Shown here piece after piece: positions 8,960-18,213 of a stretch of 64,000 nt of DNA. Positions within the stretch are counted from its first letter, which is position 1; each line of letters opens with the position of its first letter. The notes under the pieces are model-generated. The model ran no database searches and was not told the origin of the DNA. It saw nothing but the letters and a program-made list of their open reading frames with translations. The stretch spans positions 5,456,001 through 5,520,000 of the forward strand of contig NZ_CP150233.1 of the NCBI RefSeq assembly GCF_037974265.1, written 5' to 3'. Origin of the DNA: Paenibacillus sp. FSL R5-0623 (lineage in GTDB: Bacteria > Bacillota > Bacilli > Paenibacillales > Paenibacillaceae). A program made the translations under genes and the position numbers.

Positions 8960-10588
8960 CTATTTAAAATTCATTTTTTCAAAAGGTAGTTCATATTGGG
9001 TCTGTTTGAATGAGATTCCATCGAGGTTCCCAGGAGCGACTACGGTGACACGCCCGTTGGTAATCGGGATGAAGACTGCTTCATCATGGACGATCTTCAT
9101 AATGTCGGCATACAGGGATTGGCGTGAAGCCTCGTCCGTGGAGACCATAACCGCATCGATTTTCTGATATAGTTCATCTGCTTCAGCAATTCCGCTTGTC
9201 GTATGTTTGTATGCTGAATCAGACGTAAATGCAGCAATGGTACTCTGTGGATCATAGGCCAGCCCCCAGGTTTGATTAAAGAGCAGGTCATATTCCCCGG
9301 TGGCTCTCCGATTCGCAATGGAAGTGGACTCTTCGCCCAAGATTTCAAGCTGAATTCCCAATTCTTTCATGGAATACTGGATCAATTCGGCCTGTATTTT
9401 CTGTGAGGACGAGTTGCTGTCATAGTATAATTTCATGGCTAAAGGCTGACCGTTCTTCGTTCTCACCCCTTCACCATCTGCCAATGTCCAGCCAGCTTGG
9501 TCCAGAAGATTTTTAGCCAATTCCGGATCATACTCCCGTTTCTTCAGGTCTACCTTGGCGTAATTGACATTGGCTGAAAATAGCGTGTCCGCTACAGTCT
9601 GCGTTCCGTTGAAAATATCTTTACTGATCGTTTCCCGATCAATGCCCACCCATAACGCTTCCCGCACTGCCGTTTCCTGAACCGGGCTATTCTCGCGACT
9701 GCTATTGGCTACGATCATATTGGTATTCATCGCTTCACTTCGGACCACTTGATAACCACCAGATTCAGCCAATTGGTCCATGGCTTCGACATCGATGCTA
9801 TCTGCTCCCCGGTCATCCGTGAACACAAAGTTGATCTCTCCCTTTTGTAGTGCCAGGAATGTCGTTTCACCTGCGGGAAGAACCTTGGATGTGATTTTCT
9901 TGATTGCAGGTGCACCACCCCAATAGTCTTCATTGGCTTCAAACGTGGCATTCTCTTCGACTTTATGAGCAGTAAGCTTGTATGGTCCTGTGCCGTGGAA
10001 ACCACTTACTCCGTCTTTGGTTCCACCATCCTTGAAATCCTTGGGTGATATGAAGACGTAAGGTCTTGTCATGGACAATTCCACCAGTGCCGGATAATAG
10101 GCTTCCGACAGCCTCAGCTCCACCGTATGCTCATCGATAACTTTTACACTCGTGATTTTGGTAGACAGCTTGATCCAAGCATGTTTTTCGGCATTTGCCT
10201 GTACTGCATCGATATTTTGTTTAACCGCCTCTGCGTTGAACGGCTCTCCATTATGGAATTTCACATCATGTCGCAGATGAAAAGTATACGTCTTGCCATC
10301 CTCGGAGATATCCCATGATTCAGCCAGCAATGGCTTGATCCCGTCAGGCGTGTTTTCCACCAGAGATTCGTATACCATCCCTTGTGCAGGCATGGAACCA
10401 GTGTACAGATGGGGGTTCATATCATTAATATCTTTGGCAGAAGCATAGATAAGTTCCGTTTGTACCTGGCTATTGGCAGGCTCCGTTTGGGCGCTCTCTG
10501 TCTCTTTTTGGCTCTGTCCGCATCCGGCGAGCAGCGCAATGGCAGACACCAGCAATAGTATAGATGTAAAAGTAAGACCCTTTTTCAC
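8960..10588 (-). CDS. cntA: Opine metallophore-binding lipoprotein CntA
   Basis: A 542-residue SBP_bac_5 (dipeptide/nickel-type) solute-binding protein. The N-terminus MKKGLTFTSI is followed by a hydrophobic core and the lipobox LLAGC, with Cys23 as the acylated residue. I start it at the GTG at 10588, seven bases after AGGAGG; the frame is open 11 codons further but without a ribosome site. In S. aureus CntA binds staphylopine-metal complexes. Uniquely here, repeat copy B ends just 19 bases upstream of the start, between cntM and cntA, so a strong stem-loop lies next to the ribosome site. Confidence 0.88.
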   Translation of the reverse strand: MKKGLTFTSILLLVSAIALLAGCGQSQKETESAQTEPANSQVQTELIYASAKDINDMNPHLYTGSMPAQGMVYESLVENTPDGIKPLLAESWDISEDGKTYTFHLRHDVKFHNGEPFNAEAVKQNIDAVQANAEKHAWIKLSTKITSVKVIDEHTVELRLSEAYYPALVELSMTRPYVFISPKDFKDGGTKDGVSGFHGTGPYKLTAHKVEENATFEANEDYWGGAPAIKKITSKVLPAGETTFLALQKGEINFVFTDDRGADSIDVEAMDQLAESGGYQVVRSEAMNTNMIVANSSRENSPVQETAVREALWVGIDRETISKDIFNGTQTVADTLFSANVNYAKVDLKKREYDPELAKNLLDQAGWTLADGEGVRTKNGQPLAMKLYYDSNSSSQKIQAELIQYSMKELGIQLEILGEESTSIANRRATGEYDLLFNQTWGLAYDPQSTIAAFTSDSAYKHTTSGIAEADELYQKIDAVMVSTDEASRQSLYADIMKIVHDEAVFIPITNGRVTVVAPGNLDGISFKQTQYELPFEKMNFK

Positions 10589-10606
10589 AACATTTCCTCC
10601 TGATGA

Positions 10607-10789
10607 GCAAATTAAATTCAAACTTTACACAAGACCACTACGTGGTCAGAACAACCTTCCTATCGCTGTTATCCCCAGATTTTTTTGATCTCTTTTCCAA
10701 AGAGAAAATCCGGTGATAAAGGCGAACGCTTCGCTTCTTCAGGTTCTTTCTGCCCCCTCCGTTACTGTGTAAAACAAAATTTAATTTGC
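10607..10789. repeat. Dispersed palindromic element, copy B (short form), inside the cnt operon
   Basis: The 150-base core 10624-10773 is bounded by perfect inverted termini TTTACAC and GTGTAAA. Outside them a second inverted pair, GCAAATTAAATT (10607-10618) and AATTTAATTTGC (10778-10789), encloses the element. Internally TTATCCCC...GGTGATAA with AAATCC/GATTTT form a stem, and GCGAA-CGC-TTCGC a second one. It lacks the roughly 37-base internal part found in copies A and D. It fills the only large gap in the cnt operon and abuts the cntA ribosome site (10596-10601). Confidence 0.85.
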
Positions 10790-10804
10790 ATTATTTAAAT
10801 GTAA

Positions 10805-12106
10805 TCAGACCCTATTACTTGAAAGTCCAGTGCAGATCATGCGGATATCCTCGTCAAAGGATTGGATCACAAAGGCGTCGGACAAGCGTTGATTCGGGTG
10901 TGCGTCAGCTACTTCCTGAATCTTCGCCTCATACCTGGCGATAAATTGATCAATGGTTGGACAGCTCACATCGAGATGTCTGGCAATGCCCTGAATGATT
11001 TTGATGCGGTAGTAATCTTCCTTGGGCATACGGGGGATGTCCAGTTCCCCTTCGCGGTTCATGAACGTTTTACGGAATGGGACTGCTGAAAAGTCGAAAT
11101 ATTTCCCTTCCGAGTCGGGTTCCGAGAATGGATCAATCAATAATGAGGTGTACCGTATGTATAATAAATACTCCTGATGAATGACCTGCAAATGATCGAA
11201 ATTCTCGATATCCTGGCGTGATATACTCTCTAATCGAACCGGATAGTTGTCATCCGTCATGAATTGAAGCAGGTTGACTCCCTGAATATCAAGTCGGTCC
11301 GTAATATTCATAATCTCCTGCCACTGTGCCCGCATTTCCCGTATCAAAACCTGTGTAATCGGACCTTCAGGATACATCTTGTATACGTACTTCTGAATAT
11401 CCGAAGCTCCAAAGATGGCTTCTAATGAAAAGTCATTCATGAACAAGGGTGGATGCACGTACAACGAGATATTTCTCGTTTCCGCCTCCAGTGGAGATTG
11501 CATCACTTCCAGCACAATACCCAAACGATCATACACTTGGTATAGCTTACTGACCTGTTCAGACGGGTAACGAGTGGAACCGATATAGACCTTTTTCTTA
11601 ACCCCTGTTGTAATCACATGATTGGACGGAAGTTCGTGCATCCAACGGGTATCTCCAAGGTAGGTAGAGAAACTGATCACTTCCGGCGCTGCATTCCGCT
11701 CTCTCATGTAATGGGTCACGAGTCGATTCGACCCGAATGTTGGAGAAATCAAAATGATACATTTCAGTTGTTTAATGAATTCATTTTTCATTTGTTCCAA
11801 TACATCGATATAAGCATCGGTGGTAACCGCCAAAATGAGTGTGTCCCATTCGCCCTCAATGGTGTCATATCCCTTGAACACATGATCAACGTAACACTCA
11901 CCTGCGAGCGATTGATGTTTCTCATTTTGAATGCTGACCTGAATACGTTGATTGTTCTCTTCAAGGGCTGAGAATACGGATGCTGAACGAACCGATTGTC
12001 TCCCCGCAATGCCTATACAGCAGTTGAGATGATCTTTGAGCGTTGCCGCAAGCTGAATGGATGCAGGTCCGGTTCCGAGTATCAGGATTCGCTGAAGATT
12101 GCTCAT
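10805..12106 (-). CDS. cntM: Opine metallophore dehydrogenase CntM
   Basis: A 433-residue protein, the same length as S. aureus CntM. It opens MSNLQRILILGTGPASIQLA, with the GxGxxS nucleotide-binding loop of opine dehydrogenases. CntM reductively condenses the CntL product with an alpha-keto acid (pyruvate for staphylopine, alpha-ketoglutarate for pseudopaline and bacillopaline) using NAD(P)H. Which keto acid is used cannot be read here. The start at 12106 has AAGGAGG five bases ahead; 16 further in-frame codons upstream are unlikely to be translated. Position after cntL and the matching length make the call firm. Confidence 0.9.
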   Translation of the reverse strand: MSNLQRILILGTGPASIQLAATLKDHLNCCIGIAGRQSVRSASVFSALEENNQRIQVSIQNEKHQSLAGECYVDHVFKGYDTIEGEWDTLILAVTTDAYIDVLEQMKNEFIKQLKCIILISPTFGSNRLVTHYMRERNAAPEVISFSTYLGDTRWMHELPSNHVITTGVKKKVYIGSTRYPSEQVSKLYQVYDRLGIVLEVMQSPLEAETRNISLYVHPPLFMNDFSLEAIFGASDIQKYVYKMYPEGPITQVLIREMRAQWQEIMNITDRLDIQGVNLLQFMTDDNYPVRLESISRQDIENFDHLQVIHQEYLLYIRYTSLLIDPFSEPDSEGKYFDFSAVPFRKTFMNREGELDIPRMPKEDYYRIKIIQGIARHLDVSCPTIDQFIARYEAKIQEVADAHPNQRLSDAFVIQSFDEDIRMICTGLSSNRV

Positions 12107-12172
12107 ATAAGCCTCCTTAATTCCATGTTCAATCTGTAATCCATTTGGACGCACTTGGATGCACTTGCATAC

Positions 12173-12970
12173 CTATGCTTTTTGATACAACGCAATATCG
12201 AATACATCATCCGGGCGCAGAATCGTATCAACCAGCTTCCACTTGTTGCTGTCCGTCTCTCTCATGGGATAATTGAACAAGGACTTCAACTGATCACCGT
12301 ATCTCATGGCTACAACCACCTGCGCATTCGTCAGGGCATGCAGTTGATCAAGCAGCTCATATTTAAGGGCCACCGTAGAGCTGAAAATGATATGGGTTGC
12401 TTCCCTGGTATAATCCAGATCCTCCAGCAATGTTGACTCCAAACGAATCTTCAAGCCTGCCGTGCCCAGTGTCTCCACCACCTTTTGCCCAAGTGAAACG
12501 GACTCTTCATCAATATCGATCCCGACAACCTGTGCACCTGTTCGCTTGGCGATGAGTAATGGTGTCATGGGGAATGAACCGGAGCCTACCAGCAATACGT
12601 TGGAATCGGAGGTGACATGGAAACTGCCAAATTCTTTATCGATACACTCTTCGATATTTTTGAAATAATCGGCAATCTGCACATCCCCGTTCTCTAACTT
12701 CAATGCACGATATTTCTCCATGATCGCCACACACAGGGCGGATTTATTTCTTAAAGCCCATACAAGTGAATCTAATTCTTCCAGCTCCGACTGCTCTAAC
12801 TGTTCCCAGGCTGCCTTATTCTCCGGATCGGTCACAAAGCGGGAGTAGTCATTGATCACAGCCTCCAGCTCTGAACTATGCTGAATCGTATGATCATACT
12901 TACTCGCGAGCTTATCGAATTTCTCTGCAAATTCACTCAAACATGTCTGAAAATGGACCAATGTGATCAT
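12173..12970 (-). CDS. cntL: Nicotianamine-synthase-like enzyme CntL
   Basis: A 265-residue protein with a SAM-binding Rossmann segment SNVLLVGSGSFPMTPLLIA (residues 122-140) followed by VVGIDIDEES, typical of bacterial nicotianamine synthase-like CntL (about 271 residues in S. aureus). CntL moves one aminobutyrate unit from S-adenosylmethionine to histidine. The ATG follows a GGGGGAAAAG ribosome site. Sitting between cntK and cntM, it supplies the intermediate that CntM reduces. Whether it prefers D- or L-histidine is not readable, but the adjacent racemase argues for D-histidine. Confidence 0.9.
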   Translation of the reverse strand: MITLVHFQTCLSEFAEKFDKLASKYDHTIQHSSELEAVINDYSRFVTDPENKAAWEQLEQSELEELDSLVWALRNKSALCVAIMEKYRALKLENGDVQIADYFKNIEECIDKEFGSFHVTSDSNVLLVGSGSFPMTPLLIAKRTGAQVVGIDIDEESVSLGQKVVETLGTAGLKIRLESTLLEDLDYTREATHIIFSSTVALKYELLDQLHALTNAQVVVAMRYGDQLKSLFNYPMRETDSNKWKLVDTILRPDDVFDIALYQKA

Positions 12971-13013
12971 TTCTTTTCCCCCTATACGTTGTCTCGATCA
13001 TGTATCATGTCCC

Positions 13014-13874
13014 TCATGCGTTTACAACGCTCCATTCTGCTGGAGCATCTATGAAGGCTTTGCCCTGTGCCACGATGCCAACCGATCCCTCAATCGTAAT
13101 GCTCCCAAGTTCTGCGCCATCCCACTGGGCCGCTACTTTGATCGCACCACCGGGCTGCTTGATGTACTGCGTAATCTGCCTCTGCTGGCTCCATGCGAGA
13201 TACGCTCCTACGGAGGCCGTACCCGAACCACACCCTCTTTCCCAGATCAGACTGTCCAGCTCCGGAACATAGATGAGTGGGGCCATTTCTTCCAAGTGTG
13301 ATTGATATAACAAGATACCAATCAGCTTATCTCCCAGGGTTAGTCCCAGTAATCTTGCAAGGGTCTGTGCCCTCTTCTTCATCGTATCGTCGAAGTCATC
13401 AACTTCGATCACGATATGGATGAACTCAGCATACCGGATGATCACCATATCGAGCTCAATGCCTTCATATCGGATTGTTCGTTGTTCGATCTGCTTCGGA
13501 ATCGGCATGGTTACCTGGCAGTCGTATTCGTTCTGCTGCTTCTTCACATGGCACATGATCAATTGGTCGGTTCCGGAAACCTCCAACATGATATCCATAG
13601 ATTCCTGATGTGCCAGTCCTGCTTCAGATGCGAGGTGTGCTGCAAGTGCCATGCAGGCATTGCCACAGAACTCTCCTCCGGCCATTTCCAGATGAGAAGC
13701 AGCTTCCGATCTCCTCGTTGGTTCAATGAATCCCACTTGCTCAGCGTAAACATTGTCATACGACATTAGGCGGGTAGCAATATGACTGTATTGCTCGGCT
13801 GCATGATCTGTTTTAACCAGAATCGTCATGTTTTGGGTGGGACTGAACTTGATAAAATCGATCTCCTGTTTCAT
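13014..13874 (-). CDS. cntK: Histidine racemase CntK (DapF fold)
   Basis: A 286-residue member of the diaminopimelate epimerase fold. Both catalytic-type cysteine motifs are present: GGEFCGNAC (Cys70) and RGCGSGTAS (Cys215). In the staphylopine pathway CntK makes D-histidine for CntL. A DapF for lysine synthesis is an alternative by fold alone, but the divergence of the N-terminus and the operon cntKLMABCDFE fix it as CntK. First gene of the operon; a Zur box and promoter lie 36-95 bases upstream. Confidence 0.88.
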   Translation of the reverse strand: MKQEIDFIKFSPTQNMTILVKTDHAAEQYSHIATRLMSYDNVYAEQVGFIEPTRRSEAASHLEMAGGEFCGNACMALAAHLASEAGLAHQESMDIMLEVSGTDQLIMCHVKKQQNEYDCQVTMPIPKQIEQRTIRYEGIELDMVIIRYAEFIHIVIEVDDFDDTMKKRAQTLARLLGLTLGDKLIGILLYQSHLEEMAPLIYVPELDSLIWERGCGSGTASVGAYLAWSQQRQITQYIKQPGGAIKVAAQWDGAELGSITIEGSVGIVAQGKAFIDAPAEWSVVNA

Positions 13875-13909
13875 CGCAGCGACTACTCCTGTTCTCCTTT
13901 TTTATCTAA

Positions 13910-13924
13910 TAGTAATTATTACGA
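13910..13924 (-). promoter_or_regulatory. Zur box of the cnt operon
   Basis: TAGTAATTATTACGA, identical over all 15 bases to the box before zagA. It sits around the expected transcription start of the promoter at 13940-13969, the usual place for a Zur operator. Zinc-replete repression of the whole metallophore operon follows. Confidence 0.88.
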
Positions 13925-13939
13925 TTAAACGTCGAGAAA

Positions 13940-13969
13940 AATATAGCACATCTTTTTGGGAAGCGTCAA
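13940..13969 (-). promoter_or_regulatory. Sigma-A-type promoter of the cnt operon
   Basis: Minus-strand TTGACG (13964-13969), 18-base spacer, TATATT (13940-13945). The Zur box is 15 bases downstream of the -10. Confidence 0.75.
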
Positions 13970-14209
13970 CAAATATTTCCATTAAAAAAAATAAAATTTA
14001 ACAATACCTTTAGCTGCTCTTTCTGTATGAAAACTCAAACAGAGCTGACGCTTCTGCGCCAGCCCTAACCATAATTATACCATCTGATAAGATTCAACGA
14101 ATCGTCGTTCCTACCTCGCTCTCACTAAAAAAAGGGAATACGATAAACGGTGCCGCAGAACAGAACCGTTTCGATCATCTGGATATGATCCAGGGTTTAA
14201 CTTCTTCCC
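13970..14209. other. Non-coding gap between cntK promoter and M20 gene
   Basis: No gene seen. GCTGACGC and GCGCCAGC (14044-14051, 14056-14063) form an eight-base stem with one mismatch; the T-run after it on the minus strand is weak, so it is only a possible terminator of the sulfur cluster. Confidence 0.4.
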
Positions 14210-15436
14210 TCACTCCAGATGTGCTTGCACATTGTGCAGTGCCCGTTCAGCCAGTACTGCCAGAAGATGTGCTCCCAGCGGCAGAGCCCGTTCATCCACA
14301 TCAAAGCCAGGGTGATGCCACTCATGCGGGCCAGAGGTGCCCAGGAAGAGGAACAGGCCCGGAACTTCTTTTTGATAAAAAGAGAAGTCCTCACCTGCTG
14401 GAGAAGGTAGCGGTCTAACACTGTTTAATCCAATCTCACTTGCAACTTGCTCCGCCGCAGATACGAGAGACTCATCGTTTACCACGGCAGGTGGTCCCTG
14501 AATCCAGCGAACTGTAGCCCGTGTGCCATAGGCTGCCGCCACACCGGCGACTACCTGATTGAAACGTTCGCGAATCCGTGCACGCACTTTCTCATCAAAG
14601 GTACGCACTGTGCCATCGAGTATCGCTTCATCAGGAATGACGTTCCAGGCTGTACCGCTGTGGAGCTTGGTGACGCTGATTACAGCACTCTCCTGTGCTC
14701 CCAAATTGCGACTCACAATGGCCTGTAATGCCGTAACAATATGTGCGGCAACCACGATTGGATCAATGCCGGCTTCAGGCACGGCTGCATGGGTGCCTAC
14801 ACCTTCCACTTTGACAACAAAACCGTCTGCTGCTGCCATCAATGCGCCTTCCCGAATGCCCACCGTACCTACCTGGAGATCAGGTTTGTTATGTAATCCG
14901 AATACCGCCCGAACATCGGACAATGCACCACTCTGGATCACTTGGCGTGCACCCGTTGCTTTTTCCTCCGATGGCTGGAATATCAACCGTACTTTTCCCG
15001 GCAAACTGGACTCGCGCTGTTTCAGTAATCGTGCAGCACCAATCAGAATTGCCGTGTGTGCGTCATGTCCGCAAGCGTGCATCTTTCCATCTACCTGGGA
15101 GGCAAATTCCAGCTTTGTCTCTTCCTGAATGGGCAGCGCATCAATATCGGCTCTTAGGGCAACCACAGGGCCGTCCCCCTGACCCACTTCAGCGACAAGC
15201 CCTGTCCGCAGCGCATATTCGTCTGCAATACGGACGCCTTCCTCTTCCAGCCAACTGCGAATGGCTACCGTCGTCTCCCTTTCCTCGCCGGACAATTCCG
15301 GGTTACGATGCAGGTGTCGCCGAATGGTGATTAAACGTTCCGCGAATTCTTCCGCCCGTTCACCGTGAAGTTTATGCTCGGGGCCCTGTACTTGTTGCTC
15401 AGAATGCTGCTTGGGCTGTTCCAGATCACTTTTCAT
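14210..15436 (-). CDS. M20-family amidohydrolase (N-acyl amino acid deacylase type)
   Basis: A 408-residue M20 metallopeptidase/amidohydrolase with metal-site motifs LRADIDALPI (94-103), CGHDAH (122-127), an EE pair in PSEE and HxxAVPE. The dimerisation domain lies in the middle. In B. subtilis the homologues YtnL and YxeP remove the N-acetyl group from N-acetyl-cysteine after S-dealkylation. Clustering with flavin monooxygenases and FMN reductase points to that role; a general aminoacylase is the alternative. The start at 15436 has GGGAGG upstream; five earlier codons are probably untranslated. Last gene of the sulfur cluster. Confidence 0.8.
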   Translation of the reverse strand: MKSDLEQPKQHSEQQVQGPEHKLHGERAEEFAERLITIRRHLHRNPELSGEERETTVAIRSWLEEEGVRIADEYALRTGLVAEVGQGDGPVVALRADIDALPIQEETKLEFASQVDGKMHACGHDAHTAILIGAARLLKQRESSLPGKVRLIFQPSEEKATGARQVIQSGALSDVRAVFGLHNKPDLQVGTVGIREGALMAAADGFVVKVEGVGTHAAVPEAGIDPIVVAAHIVTALQAIVSRNLGAQESAVISVTKLHSGTAWNVIPDEAILDGTVRTFDEKVRARIRERFNQVVAGVAAAYGTRATVRWIQGPPAVVNDESLVSAAEQVASEIGLNSVRPLPSPAGEDFSFYQKEVPGLFLFLGTSGPHEWHHPGFDVDERALPLGAHLLAVLAERALHNVQAHLE

Positions 15437-15486
15437 CACATGGCCTCCCATTCGTATATATTCACTGCTATATTCACTGCCTACTT

Positions 15487-16545
15487 CTATCCGATTGCTG
15501 CTTCTTCCTTGGATTCCAGTGCAAATTCACTGAGTCCCTGCTCTGCCAAAATTTCACGCAACAATTCGAATGAACGAATTCGCTTGGTAAAGTCCCGTGT
15601 AGCTGTAGTCACAATGAACTCTTCCACAGCAAACTCCTGCTGGAACTTCAGCAGCGCCTGACCTACACTTTCCTTCGTACCCCGGGTCACACTTGGCTCC
15701 AGAATCTCGATCCGATAGGTTTCGTTCGATTGACGTCCGAATTCTTCCGCCTGTTCCACAGAACCAACGGTCAGCACCTTCCCACTCTCCAGATGAATCT
15801 TCACCAGCATATGCTCGCTCGCAAGTCCTTCCGCTTCTTCCTCACTTTCGGCCACGATTAACGATATGGCTAGTGCAGCATAAGGCTCTCGTCCCTGAGA
15901 ACGATCGAATTGTTCACGATATACGCGGATCGCTTGAAGCGCTACCTCTATATTACTGTTAATGAACAGTGAAAAGACATAAGGAAGTCCCAGTTCCGCA
16001 GCCATGCCTGCGCTATCAACACTTGCTCCAAGTACGTACAGCTCCGCTGGAATGTCGGACACAGGCGAAGCGCTGAGTCCTGCAAGTGGATGCGATTGAT
16101 CTTCAAGCGGCTCATTGTGGATGTATCGTTTCACCTGAACAATTTTCTCTTGAAGAGATGCGGCTTCCTGAATACCTTCCTGCAACGCCTGTGTCGAACG
16201 TGGTAACCCGCCTGGTGCACGGCCAATTCCCAAGTCAACTCTTCCTGGTCCGAGCGCGGCGAGGATATTGAAATTCTCGGCGACTTTGTATGGACTGTAA
16301 TGCTGGAGCATTACTCCGCCAGACCCCAGCCGAATCCGCTTTGTATGCGCAAGCAAGTGGGAGATGAGTACCTCCGGGGAGGAACCTGCAACATGCCCTG
16401 AATCATGGTGCTCCGACACCCAGAATCGATGGAATCCAAGCTGTTCTGCCCGCTGTGCCAGCTCAATCGTATGCCGAAAAGCATCCACCGCCGTTTCCCC
16501 TTCATAGATGGGAGTCTGATCCAAAATGCCAACACGAATACTCAT
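15487..16545 (-). CDS. LLM-class flavin-dependent oxidoreductase (YtmO/CmoO-like)
   Basis: A 352-residue luciferase-like monooxygenase. The start SIRVGILDQTPI, FHRFWVSEHHDS, LGSGGVMLQHYSPYKVAENF and the RVDLGIGRAPGG segment are characteristic of the YtmO/MsnO8 subgroup. The protein should use FMNH2 supplied by the FMN reductase two genes upstream. AAGGAGGAG precedes the ATG. Its place beside the deacylase, LysR and glutaredoxin-like gene mirrors the B. subtilis ytm/ytn S-alkylcysteine salvage operon; substrate is inferred. Confidence 0.8.
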   Translation of the reverse strand: MSIRVGILDQTPIYEGETAVDAFRHTIELAQRAEQLGFHRFWVSEHHDSGHVAGSSPEVLISHLLAHTKRIRLGSGGVMLQHYSPYKVAENFNILAALGPGRVDLGIGRAPGGLPRSTQALQEGIQEAASLQEKIVQVKRYIHNEPLEDQSHPLAGLSASPVSDIPAELYVLGASVDSAGMAAELGLPYVFSLFINSNIEVALQAIRVYREQFDRSQGREPYAALAISLIVAESEEEAEGLASEHMLVKIHLESGKVLTVGSVEQAEEFGRQSNETYRIEILEPSVTRGTKESVGQALLKFQQEFAVEEFIVTTATRDFTKRIRSFELLREILAEQGLSEFALESKEEAAIG

Positions 16546-16599
16546 ATCCTTCTCCTCCTTGATTGTGCTGAACCACTGTTCTTGAATCTTACAAGCAAT

Positions 16600-17472
16600 C
16601 TATAACTGCCGCAGCAGTTCCCCGAAGGGCTCTGCCAATGGCGAATATTCTTCTTTTAACGTGACAACGCTGATCTGCAACGATACACCTGCTACCTCAT
16701 GTACCTGAATGGGGAACAACTCCTGATTCTGCACTTCCTTCTTCACCGTGAGTCCCGGGAGAAAGGCAATGCCTGCCCCTTGCATAACCAGTTTCTTCGC
16801 AGTCTCCGAATTATCGACATGGTATGTAATATTCGGCGGATGTTCCAGCGAGTCGAAAGCCCGGTGAATGCGAAGCCAGTCCAGTGAACCACATTCGAAA
16901 AAGACCAGTTGCTCATTCCGGATGGCTTCCATGCTGACATGCCCGCTCTCAATGAATGGATGCCCTTTATACACATAGAGCTGGATCGGATCTTCATAAA
17001 AGGCAACTGTACGGATCGCAGGATGCATGACCTTGCGCACAAAAGCAAGATCGATCTCCTGACCAAGCAGTTTGGCAATCAGCTGATCCGTCGTTGCTGT
17101 CGTCAATTTAATATTAATTTCGGGGTAAGCTTTCTTGATCTTGGGTAGAAAATCGGGAATGACATAGTTGGATACCGATACTGTACTACCGAGCCGAAGA
17201 GCATCCGGTGTTGTTCGGCGTTGCTGAATCTTCTGCTTGCCCTTCTGAATCACTTGCAGCACTTGCTGCGCATACGGCAGGAATTTCCGACCTTCCTCTG
17301 TCAGCACAATTTGCTTGCCAAGCCGATCAAACAACTTGCAGCCCAGCTCCCTTTCCAGTGACTGAATGCGAGCTGTGACCGAAGGTTGGGACAAGAAGAG
17401 TACTTCGGCAGCCTTATTGAAGCTTCCATAATGATTGATATATACAAATGCTTCAATATTCTCGATATTCAT
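16600..17472 (-). CDS. LysR-family regulator of the sulfur cluster
   Basis: A 290-residue LysR protein: N-terminal helix-turn-helix (SFNKAAEVLFLSQPSVTARIQSLERELG, written here as overlapping parts SFNKAAEVLFLSQP and SVTARIQSLE), followed by the periplasmic-type inducer domain. GGAGGCG lies just before the ATG at 17472; six codons further upstream from a GTG are less likely. B. subtilis YtlI and CysL, which control sulfur genes, are the nearest functional models. It lies inside the cluster and in the same direction as its presumed targets, unlike the usual divergent layout. Confidence 0.8.
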   Translation of the reverse strand: MNIENIEAFVYINHYGSFNKAAEVLFLSQPSVTARIQSLERELGCKLFDRLGKQIVLTEEGRKFLPYAQQVLQVIQKGKQKIQQRRTTPDALRLGSTVSVSNYVIPDFLPKIKKAYPEINIKLTTATTDQLIAKLLGQEIDLAFVRKVMHPAIRTVAFYEDPIQLYVYKGHPFIESGHVSMEAIRNEQLVFFECGSLDWLRIHRAFDSLEHPPNITYHVDNSETAKKLVMQGAGIAFLPGLTVKKEVQNQELFPIQVHEVAGVSLQISVVTLKEEYSPLAEPFGELLRQL

Positions 17473-17541
17473 GAGCGCCTCCGTATCCACGTCCGCAGAC
17501 GTTTGATCTTATATTGATTTATCCAATATATTTACTTGGTT

Positions 17542-18090
17542 TTACGATATCGTAATCCCATCCTTTTCCAGTTTCAATATCAATTCATCCAGCGAGCGAT
17601 CCAGACGTGTAGTAATATCCGCAGAGAGCACAAATTTCTCATCATCCAATCGTTCGATTCCCTGATCCACAGCATACACGCCACCCAGAATATGTCTTCC
17701 ACCAAGGGCTGCCAGTACAGGCTTCAATGCATAATCAATGGCGAGCAGATGAGCAATGGAGCCACCGATGACGAGTGGGAGTATCAACTTACCCTGTAAC
17801 CCTTCTTGCGGAATCAGATCCAGGAACAGCTTGAGCACTCCCGAGTACGATGCCTTATATACCGGCGTAGCCACAATAACTGCATCCGCGGCTTCCACGA
17901 CAGCAAGTGCATCACGAATGAATGAGCTGTCAAACCGGGCTTGCACCAGATCCTCAGCGGGCAGATCCACAACATGAATGACTTCAACGGTAATGCCTGC
18001 CTCCGTTAATTTTTGGCTGCTGTAATCCGTCAGACCTGTCAAACGCGAACGCTTGGAAGGTGATCCGGCAATAATGACAACATGTGACAT
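17542..18090 (-). CDS. NADPH-dependent FMN reductase, SsuE family
   Basis: A 182-residue flavodoxin-like reductase: VVIIAGSPSKRSRL at the N-terminus is the phosphate-binding loop and VATPVYKASYSGVLK the flavin-binding SsuE motif. It would supply reduced FMN to the two monooxygenases of the cluster. GAGGAGG lies upstream of the ATG. Confidence 0.86.
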   Translation of the reverse strand: MSHVVIIAGSPSKRSRLTGLTDYSSQKLTEAGITVEVIHVVDLPAEDLVQARFDSSFIRDALAVVEAADAVIVATPVYKASYSGVLKLFLDLIPQEGLQGKLILPLVIGGSIAHLLAIDYALKPVLAALGGRHILGGVYAVDQGIERLDDEKFVLSADITTRLDRSLDELILKLEKDGITIS

Positions 18091-18111
18091 GAATATCTCC
18101 TCCTCAAGCGT

Positions 18112-18151
18112 AAACGGCTGTCGCCGTCCTCTGGTGGCACAGCTACCGTTT
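18112..18151. other. Stem-loop between permease and FMN reductase genes
   Basis: AAACGG pairs with CCGTTT and, past a small bulge, CTGT with ACAG. No T-run follows in either direction, so it is more likely an RNA processing or stability element within the operon than a terminator. Confidence 0.4.
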
Positions 18152-18213
18152 CGCAGTGAAATATAAAAATGGATAAGGTGAAACTTATAAATTCTTATAT
18201 TTTGGAATAGCGG

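Noticed and set aside
13014..13874. cntK read as diaminopimelate epimerase dapF
   Set aside because: The fold is shared, but the gene leads a Zur-controlled opine metallophore operon with cntL and cntM.
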